Source: Balamuthia mandrillaris
Lineage: Eukaryota; Discosea; Longamoebia; Balamuthiidae
NCBI GenBank assembly: GCA_031835245.1
Contig: JAVKOQ010000015.1
Location: forward strand, 62,001-126,000
DNA length: 64,000 nucleotides
Direction of reading: 5' to 3'
Each line of letters begins with the position of its first letter. Within the stretch, counting starts at the first letter, position 1. This document shows, one piece after another, positions 24,991 through 36,503 of the stretch. Under the pieces are notes generated by a model. It was not told the DNA's origin, did not search any database, and worked only from the letters and a program-made list of their open reading frames with translations. Made by a program: the position numbers and the translations under genes.

Positions 24991-25406
24991 GAGACAGAGA
25001 CAGAGACAGAGACAGAGACAGAGACAGAGACAGAGACAGAGACAGAGACAGAGACAGAGACAGAGACAGAGAGAGACAGAGAGCAGAGAGCAGAGAGCAG
25101 AGAGCAGAGAGCAGAGAGCAGAACAGTACTGTTCAACCCAAATGGTAAACAGATCACACTCTTGCGGCTTAAAATGTGGGTATGTCAACAAGAAGGCCTC
25201 CATGTTTTCTGTTGAGAACGTTCAATGAGCAAAAGGCAGCAATGAAGACAAAAAGAAGAAGAAAGGAGAGGCAGGTCACCGTCATCCTTTGTGCAAACCA
25301 CGTTCCTAGCGAGCAGTTCAAAAGCCTGCCGCTTCCCCAGCGGCATTTCCGCCGTCATTCTTTTCCTCTCCGGTCTAGTACGTCGCACACAGGACCAAAC
25401 ACACAA
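22565..25406 (-). CDS. Ras guanine nucleotide exchange factor (RasGEF_N plus CDC25 domain)
   Basis: Predicted to load GTP on a Ras-family GTPase at membranes. The start is either 25406 or the internal ATG at 25358 (MTAEMPLGKRQ). RasGEF_N begins with FLLTYPHFKP and continues through FMKLWWNTYPQDF. A Ser/Thr-rich linker follows (24290-24520). The CDC25 domain shows MLEFDLFSKIHIREF, KKFIQLAHRFLQLNNFN (near 23850-23910), LSALNNSSIQRL and IPYFG, and continues through FTFIMEGN-like and FEFMSMISD segments. The C-terminus is Ser/Asp-rich, then strongly Lys-rich (KEKEKKEERSKN; about 22720-22830), and ends VPVALY at 22565. Introns hold long GA/GACAGA arrays, read as CT on the sense strand. The boundary next to the 24941-25124 array is approximate. 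The neighbouring V4R gene is co-directional, 78 bp downstream. Confidence 0.88.
24941..25124 (-). repeat. Compound microsatellite (GA)n-(GACAGA)n-(AGAGCAG)n in a RasGEF intron
   Basis: About 180 bp of purine-rich tandem repeat lies between the first RasGEF_N exon and the next exon. Dinucleotide GA passes into about 12 copies of GACAGA and then into 7-mer AGAGCAG units, a stepwise expansion pattern. On the sense strand it is pyrimidine-rich and lies inside the intron. It has no spacers, so it is not a CRISPR array. Confidence 0.9.
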
Positions 25407-26163
25407 AATTTAACAAACGAACGGAGGAGGCTTCTTTTCGGTACGCCGTCGTGCCCGATGGCCAAACCGGGGACTCCCTTTGCGTTATGCTCTATGGCTG
25501 TGTTTTATCTTATTCGCCTCCCTCAACCAAGGCGTCAATCCGACCGGGCGGAGAACAGGGAAAAAAAAAGGTGCCTCCTTGATTGCAGGAGGGAAAATTA
25601 TAATAATAAGCTTTGCGCGGTAATTAAACGTGTAGAGTTGCCCTCCTTCGTTTTCCCTTTGCCGGCTATCTAGCAAGGAAGGATGGGCTACCCCAGCTTC
25701 AGCAGCACACCAAGCAAAAAAAAAAAGCACACCACCACCCAACTTTCTTGTAGCAAAGAGGACAAGCAAGAACAGCAGGGGAGTAATTTTCCCTCAAAAG
25801 GAAAAAATGTTTCATCTAACAGATTGTCATTTGCCATATTTGGAATTAGACAAGGGAAAAGACACGAGAGTTGTCGACAAAAACTGTCCCTGGAGAAGAG
25901 AGGACAACCCAAACCAAAAAAAATAAATCATTGGCACCGCATCAGCGTTCTCTGCCTGCTGTGTGTGTGCGTGTGTGTCACATGGGTTTTCCCAAGAGTG
26001 ACAATCCCTGCTGTGTTGTGCTGTGCTGGGTGGAGAGGGGGAGGGGGGCACAGGAGGAAAAGAACGACAACCCTCCACTGGAAAGGAAGACAGAACCCCC
26101 CCAAAAACAAAAGAGGCGACTAAGTAGCAAGCGCTCTTGTAGCGGCAACGGAAGACGTCCGAC
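25407..26163. other. Divergent promoter region between RasGEF and symporter genes
   Basis: About 750 bp. It contains A-rich patches (25715-25730, 25915-25925), a TG-rich block near 25960-25980, and one TTGTCGACAA palindrome at 25871-25880. I see no supportable gene; short open frames on both strands are of mixed, non-conserved composition. Confidence 0.55.
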
Positions 26164-29022
26164 ATGACCAACTTGGGCGTGGTGGACTATGTGGTAATGG
26201 CGGTCTACCTGGGGGCCATCACGGCCATAGGCCTGCTTTTTCAAAAGAAGGCCTCCAGTGGGATCCAATCTTTCTTCTTGGGTAGGTGGTGGACCTCTCT
26301 GTGTGTTGTGTTCCCATTTTTCGTGCTCCCAGCTCATCAGATGAGTTTTGTGCTCTTCTCGCTCTCTCTACGTGACAAACTTTTTGAAAGGCGGCAACAA
26401 GATCCCATGGTGGGCCTTGGCTGCCTCTGGCATGGCTTCCAACCTTGACATCTCTGGGACGATGATCAACACAGGTAAACACGCCTGAGCGTGAAAGTGG
26501 AACATCTGCCCAGTTTTTAACACTAACCGCTACGTGCCAACGGCAGCGCTTGTGTACGCGTTGGGTGCATCTGGCTTCTTCATCGAGTTCAGAGGAGGCG
26601 TGACGCTGGTGCTGCCCTTCCTGATGATTTTCATGGGCAAGTGGAACAGACGTGCCAAAGTGATGACGATGGCTGAGTGGATGATGCTTCGCTTTGGTGA
26701 GGGAAAGCATGGCAACTGGGCTCGTGTAGTCAGCGCCATCACCGTTCTGCTGACCACCGTCGTGATGATCACCTACTTTGCCATCGGCTCTGGCAAAGTA
26801 ATGTGATCTCTTTCTTTCTCTCTTCGCTCAAACGCACGTTGCGCAAAGTTTCTCACCCTATCACCACAACAAGTTTGTAGGCGAGTTCCTTGGGATCCCT
26901 TATTTCCTTGGTATTAGCCCGACGTTCTGGGCAGCCTGTTTGATGGTCTCTCGCTCTCTGCTTCTCTGCTCTCTTCTCTCATGCTTACATTTGATGAATA
27001 CAGGTGGGGTTGTCGATGTCATTTACAGTGGCAAGTGGTTTGCATGGGGTTGTTTGGACGGACGTGTTTCAGTCCGTTCTTATCCTTGGCATTATTATTT
27101 ACGTCTGCGTGGCCGCCATGGTTAAAGTAACTCTTCCTGATACGTTTCTCATTTCATTACCACTCGGTTCGGGCTCTGATGGAGGTATGTTCCGTTACTT
27201 CCTATTTATTTATTTTTTAAAAAGGTGCAAGTTTGTGTCTTTAACGGCCTTGCTATTTGTATCTGCAGCATTTCGCCAGCTTAATGTCACTAAAGAAGAA
27301 TGGGAGAGCGTGATTACGCCCTCCAAAGTGTGGAACCTTGGGCTAGACTCGGATTACTCCTACTCCATCTACAACTATTTTTATTTGACAGTCACATTCT
27401 ATTCCTTGAAAGTGTTGTTGGACGGCTTTGGGGGAGTCTCGGGTATGTATTTATTTATAATGAATACAGGGTTGAACGGCGCCAACAAGAATATCATCTT
27501 AACCAAAGTTCTTAGGATACATGCTGCAGCGCTTTCTGTCTGCGAAAAACGACAAGGAAGCTTCCAAGTTAACATGCTTATGGATCTTTCTCCTTTCCTT
27601 TCGTTGGCCGTTTATTGCTGCTGTCGCTCTCCTTGGTGTCTATTATGGCAATGTCTATAATCCAGGGCATGTTATTGCGGACCCTGAAACCGTCCTTCCA
27701 ATTGTCATTGGGTTTGTAACTTCTCTCTAGTCTCTCGTCTCTCGTCTCTCGCCTCTCGCCTCTCGCCTCTCGCCTCTTCTCTCTCGCTCTCTCTCTCTCT
27801 CCTCCGGTTTCCAAACTTAACGTCTCATCACATAGAGAGCTGTTTCCAGTGGGAATGAAGGGCTTGTTGTTAGCTGGCTTGACTGCTGCCGCTATTTCAA
27901 CTTTTGACAGCACGGTCAATGCAGCGGCTGCTTATTGGGTCAAAGACATATACCAAGCATTCATCCGGCCGAACGCCACTCCAAAACAACTCATGTTCCA
28001 CAGTAGAGTGTCCTCCGTGGTGATAGTGATTATAGGCCTTGCTGTAACTTTGATCACTCCAAACATCAACTCCATGTGGGGATGGGTTAACTCTGGCCTT
28101 GCTGGTGGAATGCTGGTTCCGCTCATGCTTCGATGGTACTGGTGGCGTTTGAATGGTTTGTAGCATCTCCGATTCTATGTTCTCTACTCTCCATCTCTTC
28201 CTCGCTTCTCTCTTTTATCTTGTATTCTCTCTGTGATGTTAATAAGTTGGTGGGTGATAGGAATGGGCTTTGCCATAGGGACCATAGGTGGTATAACAGC
28301 AGGAGTACTCCAGAAGATGGTATTGCCTGATATTGAGGAATACTATGCTTTGCTTTGGTCTGTTTCTGTTTGCATTGGTACTCACATCCTCCTTTTTTGC
28401 CTTGTCATCTCAATATATATTGCTTAACGTTCTTTGATCAATAGTGGCAATGCTAGTAACGACGTTTGTGACAGAAGAACCAGACCAAGAAACGTTGCTT
28501 CGATTCTACATAACAACAAGGCCACTTGGCTTTTGGCATCCGATACGTCAAAGACTTCAGCAACTTGCTCAACTGCAACCCGACAACGAAGATAACGAGC
28601 AGCAACAGGAAAAGGAGGTGCACAAGCTCCTGTTGAAAGAGTTGTCGCATCTATCCAGAACAAGCAACATTCACAACGTACACGACTACCTACGACGAAT
28701 CGATGCAGAGAACTCGAGAGACATGACGGCCCTTTTCTTCGCAGTGCCATGGCAGGTCGTCCTCTTCTTGCTGTGGATGTGCTGTGTGTTCAAGACGTGG
28801 ATAGCGTGCTTCGTGCTGGCAATACTGTGGATCAGCCTTAGCGTCGTGCTGTACTTCATCTGGTACTTGCCGTTGGACCATTCTTTGCAACGGGAGGAAA
28901 CGATAGCGGTGGATGAAAACGAGGAGGAAGTAAAGCGAAACCTGGAGCCACAAGATGCAGACGCCGAGGGGTTGGAGATGGAAGTGTGGAACGATGGTAC
29001 GGATGAGGAACTGCAAAGATAG
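26164..29022 (+). CDS. Sodium:solute symporter family (SSS/SSF) transporter
   Basis: Multi-spanning plasma-membrane cotransporter, probably sodium driven; the substrate (sugar, urea, proline or other) is not readable. The start ATG at 26164 gives MTNLGVVDYVVMAVYLG, a typical first membrane helix. Exons encode GNKIPWWALAASGMASN (loop and TM2), FRGGVTLVLPF, RAKVMTMAEWMMLRFG, GLHGVVWTDVFQ and AAAISTFDSTVN, the TM8 region that forms the Na2 site with Ser/Thr. The segment LVTTFVTEEPDQE plus LLRFYITTRPLGFW is characteristic of bacterial-type SSS proteins. After it comes a charged loop of about 100 residues, a final hydrophobic hairpin (28735-28880) and an acidic tail ending at 29022. About ten introns were placed, all short. 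The family is certain. Confidence 0.93.
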
Positions 29023-29042
29023 AAAAGCAAAAATATCTATAT

Positions 29043-29266
29043 TTAAATAGCAGCAACGTTTACTCCCAAGCGAGCAAGATAACGCAACATCTGTGCATTC
29101 ATGTCGATCTTTTCATTTGCAAACCGGGCCAGCAATTTGTTGGCCAGCGCAACACCATTGGGGATGTGCAGCAAAGCCTTCTTTGGCATCTTCCCTTCCA
29201 ATGCTTTCTTCCTTTCTTCCTCAAACTTTTAGAATAAAATAATAAAGAAAATGAGTACATGCAACA

Positions 29267-29301
<35 letters not shown>

Positions 29302-31306
29302 ATAATGCACAAGTGGAATAAAGAATTGTAGGTCTGAACGTCAGGCTTCACTCCCATCTGCTCAAAGTACACATCAAAGGCTCTTCTCTTCCAGTCAAGG
29401 GACTCGGCCAGCTCGCAACCGCGCAAGAAGATGTTGAAAGAGATTATAGTCGGCTTGACCAAGGATAACTCGTCCTGAAAGGTGCTCTTATTATCTTTGG
29501 TTGGTTCTCCTTCCTCTTCTCCGTTTTGTTGTTTGCTTTGTTCTGGCAAAAGCCAGGGCTTGCTTCTTTTGAGGTATCTATCGCGGACCAGTTGTCTCTG
29601 TTTCACGACCAAGTCTTTCTCCTTTAATTGCTGCATCTCCAACAATAGGTCGTAGGCCATCTCTATGCCTTTGTCTTTGGCGCCCTCAGGAAAGTTGTTG
29701 GGGTTCTCGTTGATGCAGGTTTCCATCAGCGCGTGGAACGTTCGTGCTGTGGGTTTGAGGCCATGTGCCAGCATCTCCTTCATCAGCTGAAGGGCTGTGT
29801 TCATGCCGGAGAGGTTCTCCTCTGTCTCCTCGTCCGATACCTCCTCTTGCATAGCTCTATCAAGGGTTACAGCACGATCATGGAGCCACCGCTCTCTCTG
29901 CTCTCGTTCTTCCTCTCGCCGCTCGAACTCTTGAGCCTCCTTTTCTCCACCAATGGGGTCGTGTTCTCTCTTAACTTTAGCTTCCTGCGCTGCTTGATTA
30001 ATAAGCACCTCCGCCACTTGAATTACTTCATCCTCACCGCGAGCCACAACAGTCTCTCCCTGACTGACGCGCTCCTCCTCTCTTAGCCTTTGTTTCTTGC
30101 GGAAGGTGTCCTCGTCTGGCTGCTCTGACAAAGGCTTTCTCTTAGGGTGACCACACAGCCCAATCATGATGGTGTAGGCCAACGTGTCGGGGTGCTGGCC
30201 CTCCTCATTCATCCTATCCCAAAGCTCAAAGGCCTTCTTCTTCAGCCATATCCTTTCTTTGCGTCTCTTGTCCCGCAGTCGTTGGTTCTCCTCTGGGTCC
30301 TCATAGTCATTGGTTCTGAGGTGGAGGTCGTAGTAGATGGCATGCAGAAGTGAAGTATAGGCACGCAGGTCCGGCTTCTGTCCAACCGCCAGCAATCTCT
30401 CCCAGCTCAATAGTGCCTCCCGCACATAACCCCATTTACCAAACGCAGTGATGAGGAGGTTGAAGCCCCTGTTGTCGGTGTCGCCTGGTGACGGCACAGC
30501 GTGGGCCACCAGCCGTTTGATCCCGTTAGGAATGACCTGCTTGTCTGCTGCCTTCATGCTCACCAGATTGGCTAAGCCCTCTGCATCAACCTTTCCTTTG
30601 GTGTACGACAAAAGTAAATGAAGAAGAAGAAGAAGAAGAAGAAGAAGAACAAGAAGAAGAAGAAGAAGAAGAAGAAGAAGAAGCAGAACAAGAACAAGAA
30701 GAACAAGAAGAACAACAAGAAGAAGAAGAAGAACAAGAACAAGCAAAGAAGAACAAAGAAGAAGAACGAGAACGAGAACGAGAACGAGAACGAGAACGAG
30801 AACGAGAACGAGAACGAGAACGAGAACGAGACGAGGAGAGAACGAGAACGAGAACGAGAACGAGAACGAGAACGAGAACGAGAACGAGAACGAGAACGAG
30901 AACGAGAACGAGAACGAGAACGAGAACGAGAACGAGAACGAGAAAATGAGTTCACAAGGTTCAAAGGTCTCAAACCTTCTTTTAAAAGTTGCTCCTCCAA
31001 CGTAGCAAGATAGATACTAGTATCAGTGAAAGCAGTGAGATCTCCATTGGCAGCTCTCAACGCCGCAGCTTCTTTGTGCGGCTGTCCCCCCCGTCGAATC
31101 CAACGTGGGGCGGAGGCGTGCCATTCCCTCGCGCTAAAGGGTGGCCGCCCAAACTGGAACATGATGGCAGTGGAAGAGCGAAGGGAGGAAGAAAAAAGAG
31201 CTGGACTGCATCTCGCACGGTGTGCCAAAAGGGAGCCGCGCCGTCCAACCAAGGAGGCCCGACCAGTGCTTCCCAGTGTCACTCGTCCAACCCTGCTCAT
31301 AATCAC
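29043..31306 (-). CDS. Pentatricopeptide repeat (PPR) protein, probably mitochondrial
   Basis: PPR proteins bind organellar RNA. The start at 31306 (or ATG at 31300, MSRVGRV) gives an Arg/Ser/Ala-rich, acid-free N-terminus of about 60 residues ending near WHASAP, a good mitochondrial presequence. At least four PPR-like helical hairpins follow. Their second-helix endings include QKPDLRAYTSLLHA, QHPDTLAYTIMIGL, LKPTARTFHALMET and VKPDVQTYNSLFHL. Between repeats lies a long charged insert (about 29870-30130). The last exon (about 29043-29228) ends LGVNVAAI. Intron 1 (about 30600-30980) is filled by trinucleotide and hexanucleotide repeats; the frame is open across much of it but the downstream stop supports splicing. 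The intron before the last exon carries a (GA)n run (sense CT). The exact intron 1 acceptor is uncertain. Confidence 0.82.
30607..30945 (-). repeat. Trinucleotide (GAA)n and hexanucleotide (GAACGA)n array filling an intron
   Basis: Two blocks lie side by side on the plus strand: GAA/GAACAA trinucleotides (30607-30768) and about 28 copies of GAACGA (30769-30945), with one interruption near 30831 where GAGGA breaks the register. On the sense strand these read TTC and TCGTTC. The array fills most of intron 1 of the PPR gene. Confidence 0.92.
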
Positions 31307-32351
31307 ACCCAGTTCACCTTTCTTTCTGTTTGCGTTTTTTTTTGTTTGTCCGATAGATCAATGACTCCTCATTTAAGATGGTAATCGAACGAAGCCGCTT
31401 TCTTGCGAATTTCATCGCAGTAGCCGTCAAATTGCACCGGGGATTCACAAAGGGAAAAAGCCGAGAAAGAATCGGAAACTCCGTGAGGAAACCCTCGACT
31501 CCCCGATCACCCTCACCGAAACACAATTTTTCTTCGGCTCCCCCCCATTTCATTTTTTTTTTTTTCGGTGCAGCCAAACTTCCCACTTTTTTTCACAAGC
31601 GCGTAGCCGCGTCCCCTCCCCTTTTTGCTGCGGACTTTGTCCCCGTGCACTTTGGTCGCAACTCCGGCAAAGGAAGCTCCTTCCTCCTCTCACTGAGCAG
31701 TTTGCCTTTTTTACTGTTTAAGTGTGAGGTGGTTTTTATTTGTTCAGCAGCATCAAACAGCCTGCCTTCTACTTTTTTTCCTCTTTCGTTTTGATCTCGC
31801 TACTTTTTTTTAGCGATCAATCACTGGATTACACAGTGTATTTTTCACTTATTCAACGTGTGTGTGTGCTTTTCGGCGTTTTACCGCTTAATCCCCTCTT
31901 TTCCTTCTTCAACAACATGGCTTCTTACTCTTTTATTACGGGTCGCTCGTCGGCAGCCGCGAATGAACAGGCTGGCCGCACCTACCCCAGGAACACGACT
32001 GTCAGTGCCTAACCCGGGTTTCCAAAAGAACCGTAGCACTTTTTAAAAAAGAACGAACACAGCTGAGAGCGAGAAAATCGAAGCCATTCTCTCTCCTCCT
32101 GTGTACGTCCTTGTTGTTGGAAGGAAACACACACATCCCCCCCCCCAAAGCGACAAACCCACTCACACACACACCACATAAAAATACCCACTCTCTGTAA
32201 CTCTGCAACTACTTTCTTCTACTCTCTCTGTACTACCACAATCTCAACTTGAAAACCTTCACCAAACTTTCAAACACTCGCTCTGGTCCAAGCTAATAAC
32301 GCTACAGCTTGGCCGATACCAAAGACAGCAGACACAACACTTTGCTCGACA
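31307..32351. other. Divergent intergenic region upstream of PPR and 4EHP-like genes
   Basis: About 1 kb. T-rich runs occur at 31551-31566 and 31795-31812, and a C run at 32137-32147. A 31-codon ORF lies at 31918-32013 and is listed separately. Otherwise I see no gene, RNA or mobile element. Confidence 0.55.
31918..32013 (+). CDS. Short ORF of 31 codons upstream of the 4EHP-like gene
   Basis: ATG in a favourable context (ACAACATGG) followed by 31 codons (MASYSFITGRSSAAANEQAG then RTYPRNTTVSA) and a stop. It lies about 340 bp upstream of the predicted 4EHP-like start, in the presumed promoter or 5' leader. It could be an upstream ORF, an unlinked microprotein, or chance. Composition is unremarkable and there is no homology that I recognise. 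Confidence 0.25.
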
Positions 32352-33820
32352 ATGAAGGGACTCAAAATGATGAGTCCTCTCTCTGCACCCTACTCGCCTC
32401 ATTCCCTCTCCACGTCCTCTCCCTCCTCTGGTTACGAAACCTACGTGGAGGTGGTGGAGGAAGAAGTGGAATACACGGGGTTGGACTTTGACGACAGTCC
32501 ATCTTCCTATGCGAGCTATGTCTCTCCCTACTCCTCTCCCCTCTACTCCGGCTACTCTAGTCCCTACTACAACTACGCCGGTGCTGCTGTATACAACCAA
32601 AACTACTACTACGACTATCAGGCTCCTTCCTACCCTGTCTCTCCGCAGCCAACGCAAGCTTCTTCGCTTGCGTCCCCTTCTGCACCCTCTTCTCTTACTC
32701 CTGTTCGTCCTTCGCAGCCTGTTGCTTCTTCGACCGCAAGGGCACCACTGCGCTCTCCTCAGCCTCTCTTCATCTGCCCCACACCCGTTGCTGCCACACC
32801 CGTGAAGAAAACCGTTGCACCTAGTGCTTCTCGCAAGCCCACTCCAAAACCTTCTCGCAGTTGGGTCGACATAATGGACGAGGAGGATGACGACGACGAA
32901 CTGATCAGTTTCAGCGAGGAGGAAAGCGGTAGCGACTCTAGTAACGAATCCAGTGACAACGAAACCGGGGAGGAGGAGCTGCGTTACGAGGAGTGTGACT
33001 CTCTAACGGCTACGCCAGCCACTTCCGTCCTTCCTTCGCCTGGTCCCTCACCACCGCCCTCCCCCGCTCGTGGCGTCTGCGTGAGCCCTGGTCCCGGTTT
33101 TCGCGTCCCCAGCCCTCCCATCTCCCAAGCGATGAGCCAAACCCAGTTGGAGATGCAGCGCTTGTTGGGCTCCGTGGTGTCCGTGCCCATCGTACTGGAG
33201 CACCCCTGGAGCTTCTGGTTCCATCGCTTTGTAGCCGGCTCGTCGTCTTCTTCGTCAGGGGCTCACTCCACGGCGGAACAATACGAGGCGGCCTTGCAAA
33301 GGCTGGGCTCCTTCCACTCTGTTCAGACCTTTTGGCAGTGGACCAACAACCTGCCCGCCCTCGCCAAGTTGGAGGCTTCCTCCACCCTTCACCTCATGAA
33401 AGACGGCGTTCGTCCCTTATGGTAGTTCTCTCCTCTCTTATTTTTGTTGTTCTTCTGTGCCCCACTCACCCTTAAACGTTATTTTGCAGGGAGGATGACC
33501 ATAACGCAGAAGGAGGAACAATGTCCTTCCGAGTACGCAAGGCCCAGACGGAACAGGTCTGGCAGCACCTCTTACTGACCGTAATCGGGGAACAGTACGA
33601 CTGCGTGCTGGACCCTCTGGACGAGATCTGTGGCGCCTCTGTCTCCATCCGCAAGTCTGGCGGGGAGAATGTGATCTCCCTATGGAACAAGCGGGCGGAC
33701 CGCCTCAACCAAGCGGCCTTGCTCCGCCGCATCCTCACCTTATTCTCTGGGACGGGTCTGGAGATTCGCAGCCCTGCCTACAAAGTGCACAAGAAGGAGA
33801 AAGACTTCAACAAACCGTGA
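32352..33820 (+). CDS. eIF4E-family cap-binding protein of class II (4EHP/nCBP-like) with long N-terminal extension
   Basis: Binds the mRNA 5' cap; class II members usually repress translation. There are two exons (32352-33421, 33490-33820), 466 residues. The C-terminal about 190 residues are the eIF4E fold: HPWSFWFHRF, EQYEAALQRLGSFHSVQTFW, MKDGVRPLWEDDHNAEGG, EICGASVSIR and VISLWNK. The Tyr in EQYEAAL lines up with the class II cap-stacking Tyr where class I has Trp, and the Trp in RPLWED supplies the second stacking residue. After GG the usual basic-Trp pair is replaced by Thr-Met. The first about 270 residues are low complexity: Ser/Pro/Tyr-rich, then an acidic block (32875-33000). Such an extension is unusual for a family of about 200-250 residues. 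The intron is 68 nt. Confidence 0.88.
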
Positions 33821-34009
33821 AAACAAGTCCTTCTTCTCTCTTTCCCCCATACAAAAAAAAAAGGCATAAAAAGAAGAAAGAAAATTTAGGAAAACCAAAA
33901 AACAAGTTATTCCGTAAGGTCGACCCGAATTCTGAATGATGCATACACGTCGACGTGGTAGAATGAAAAAATACCACAAAGAAAAGAAAAAAAATAGTGG
34001 AGAGAGCGC

Positions 34010-36399
34010 ATGATGCTGACGTCTCTTCGGCCTGTTGCAGCCGGCGGGAAGGCTACCCCAACGTGGGGCTTGTTGCTACTACCGCACACAAGAGCCGTTG
34101 CTAGCAACGTCTCCCCAATAAGGCTGCAGTGCCGGTGGCGGAGTAACAACTCCAAAGAAGATGAGGAAGCACACAAGCAAAGGAGCAAGAGCGATAGGCG
34201 TCCGCTTCCCTTTGAGCTGCCTACTGATATGCGTGACTATGGGAGCTACGAGCCAGTTATCACTTGGCCGTTTTCGTCGTCGTCGTCATCAGCAGCAGCA
34301 GAAACGGCAACGGAACCCAAAGAAAGGCAGGTCTTGATAGACAGAACGCCTCTGGCTCGCCCTGCTGGTACGCTTTTTTGTTTTTTTCAAATCAATGGAT
34401 CTGGTGCGAGAAAGGACGACACCACCGCAAACACTGCCCCGCCGTTTGTCGTGTTCTTACCGCACTAACCCCTTCTTTTTACCAGCCACAAAACCATCAA
34501 CCACGCCAAAGTCGCCCCGCACGCCTTTGGTGGAGTACCTTGCCTCGCTGCTGCAGTTAAGAGGACCCATACCCGTGTCTACTTACATGAAGGAAGCATT
34601 GACGAACCCCTTGCACGGCTACTACATGAACAAAGACGTGTTTGGGGCCAGCGGTGACTTCATTACCTCCCCAGAGATTACCCAGATGTTTGGCGAGGTG
34701 CTAAAACGCTCTCCTCTATGCTCCTCAATGCTTCCTGTTTCTCTCTTTCTCTCTCTCTCCCTCTCTCCCTCTTTGAATGTTGCATAAACTCATCCCTTCA
34801 TATACTGTATGCTCCGTTAAGCTGATAGGAGGCTGGTGTTGTGATGTGTGGGCTAAAATGGGCGAACCAAAGGAAGTACGCTAACCTTCCCCAACCTGCT
34901 TTAAGCAGTTCATTCTTATGGTTATTTTTACATTCGTTTTGTGACTTACTGAAATAGGTTCAATTGATAGAGCTTGGGCCGGGGCGTGGATCTTTAATGC
35001 ACGACGCTCTACGGGTTTGTTATTGTCTCTCTCTCCCCTCTCTCTCTCGTGTTTGACGTATGGATCTATTTGTTGCATGGCGTACGTGTATAGACCATTA
35101 AAAAAGCGCGGCCTTTCTTTGATGCGCTCACAGTCAACTTTGTGGAAGTCAGCCCATTCATGCGAGAAAAACAAGCAACCGCCCTTGGCTGCGATGTAAA
35201 TGCGCTTAAGGCATTTCATCAGACACAACAACCTTCCAAGCCTGCTGCTATCAGCGAATCAGTTGTTGTTCCCCCTTCGGTGAAAAGCACTGCTACCACC
35301 GGCAATACCGACATGGATATTTCCAGTTCCACTCCAGTGATGCAAGGCCACAATGGTATTAAAGTACGATGGCACCGGCATCTTTCAGATATCCCACAGG
35401 GTCTCTCTTTCCCTCTCGCTCTGCTTTCACTGCTCTGTTACTCTGCTCTCTTCTCTCTCTCTCTCTCTCTCTATTTGGTGACACTGGTGACAATGATAGG
35501 ACCTACCATCCTTTTGGCGCATGAGTTTTTTGACGCCTTGCCTGTTCATCAATTCCAGTTTACTGAGAAAGGGTGGCGGGAACGCATGGTCGATCTTAAC
35601 TACGGTGATGGGTTTGTTGTTTCCGTTCTTTGGATGGCCTTTCTGGTTTTATACTTATGAGAACGTAAAGACCTCATCATCTGCAGTACGTTCTGTCGCC
35701 TTCGGAAACGTTAGCTACCAAAGTAATGCTTAAACACTTTGAAACAGATAAAACGAAACCTTCCATTGGTAAGATTTTGTGTCCATATATTGCTGCAACA
35801 ATACTCTATTTTTCTGAACAAAAACATTAGGAGCCTCTGTTGAGGTTTGTCTTGAAGGGATGGCCTACTCCCAACAAATAGCTACACGCCTAAAGCAGAA
35901 CAAAGGAGCAGCATTGATCATTGACTACGGCGAGAACTTCACACAAGGAGATACTGTCAGAGCCATCAAGGACCACAAGTTCACCGACATTTTCTGCGAG
36001 CCCGGCCGTTGCGACATCACTGCCGATGTAGACTTTTCAGCGTTAAAACAAAGCGCTGCTTCGATCAGTTTGTCCCTCTTAGCATATTCTCTTCTCTCTT
36101 CTCTTCTCTCTCTCCTCTCTATTATCCTTCTTCTCTAGCTTCTCACACTCTATCCATTAACAAAATAAACCACAGCAAACATCAACGCATTTGGCCCGGT
36201 CACACAATCAAGCTTTCTGCAAGACTTGGGAATAGACGCCCGCACGGCCATGCTGCTCAAAACCGTCAAGCCCTCCGAAACAGAGGACTTGATAGCAGCC
36301 TACGAGCGGTTGGTCGATTCCTCCTCCTCTGGCATGGGCCAGTCTTACAAAGCCTTGGCCTTGTGCTCCGTTGGCATCCATCCCCTTGGTTTCCAATGA
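34010..36399 (+). CDS. NDUFAF7-like SAM-dependent arginine methyltransferase (MidA/DUF185 family)
   Basis: Mitochondrial assembly factor that in animals methylates the complex I subunit NDUFS2. The N-terminus (MMLTSLRPVAAGGKATP...) is basic and acid-poor, consistent with import. Family blocks in order: NPLHGYYMNKDVFG and GDFITSPEITQMFGE (34600-34697), LIELGPGRGSL (SAM-binding loop, 34960-34995), VEVSPFMREKQ, ILLAHEFFDALPVHQFQ (35510-35560), FVLSPSE-type segment, ALIIDYGE and FCEPGRCDITADVDFSAL (35910-36045), and a C-terminal helix region with FGPVTQ and FLQDLGIDAR. The stop is at 36399. About eight introns, several CT-rich; the donor near 35615 is my best-fit choice for keeping the frame. A Ser/Lys-rich insert near 35230-35350 is longer than usual. 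Confidence 0.9.
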
Positions 36400-36503
36400 G
36401 GGTTAAACGATGAGAGAAAAAATAACAATTTTTTTTTTGTTTTGGCGAGAACACCACAGAGGAGAGAGAACACACGAAAGAGAGAAAGGAGGGTTTTGAC
36501 TGT

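Noticed and set aside
24941-25124. Regular tandem array that at first looks CRISPR-like
   Set aside because: It is a microsatellite series of GA, GACAGA and AGAGCAG units without spacers, inside an intron of a eukaryotic gene.
28690-29030. Minus-strand frames under the symporter tail
   Set aside because: They overlap the conserved plus-strand C-terminal exon, which has clear SSS-family continuity.
30607-30945. Long open frames encoding (Arg-Ser)n, (Glu-Arg)n or (Lys)n
   Set aside because: They are translations of simple repeats in an intron of the PPR gene; no domain or start supports a gene.
31378-31794. 138-codon plus-strand frame in the intergenic region upstream of the 4EHP-like gene
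   Set aside because: Phe/Ser-rich with homopolymer-derived runs, no recognisable domain, no splice support.
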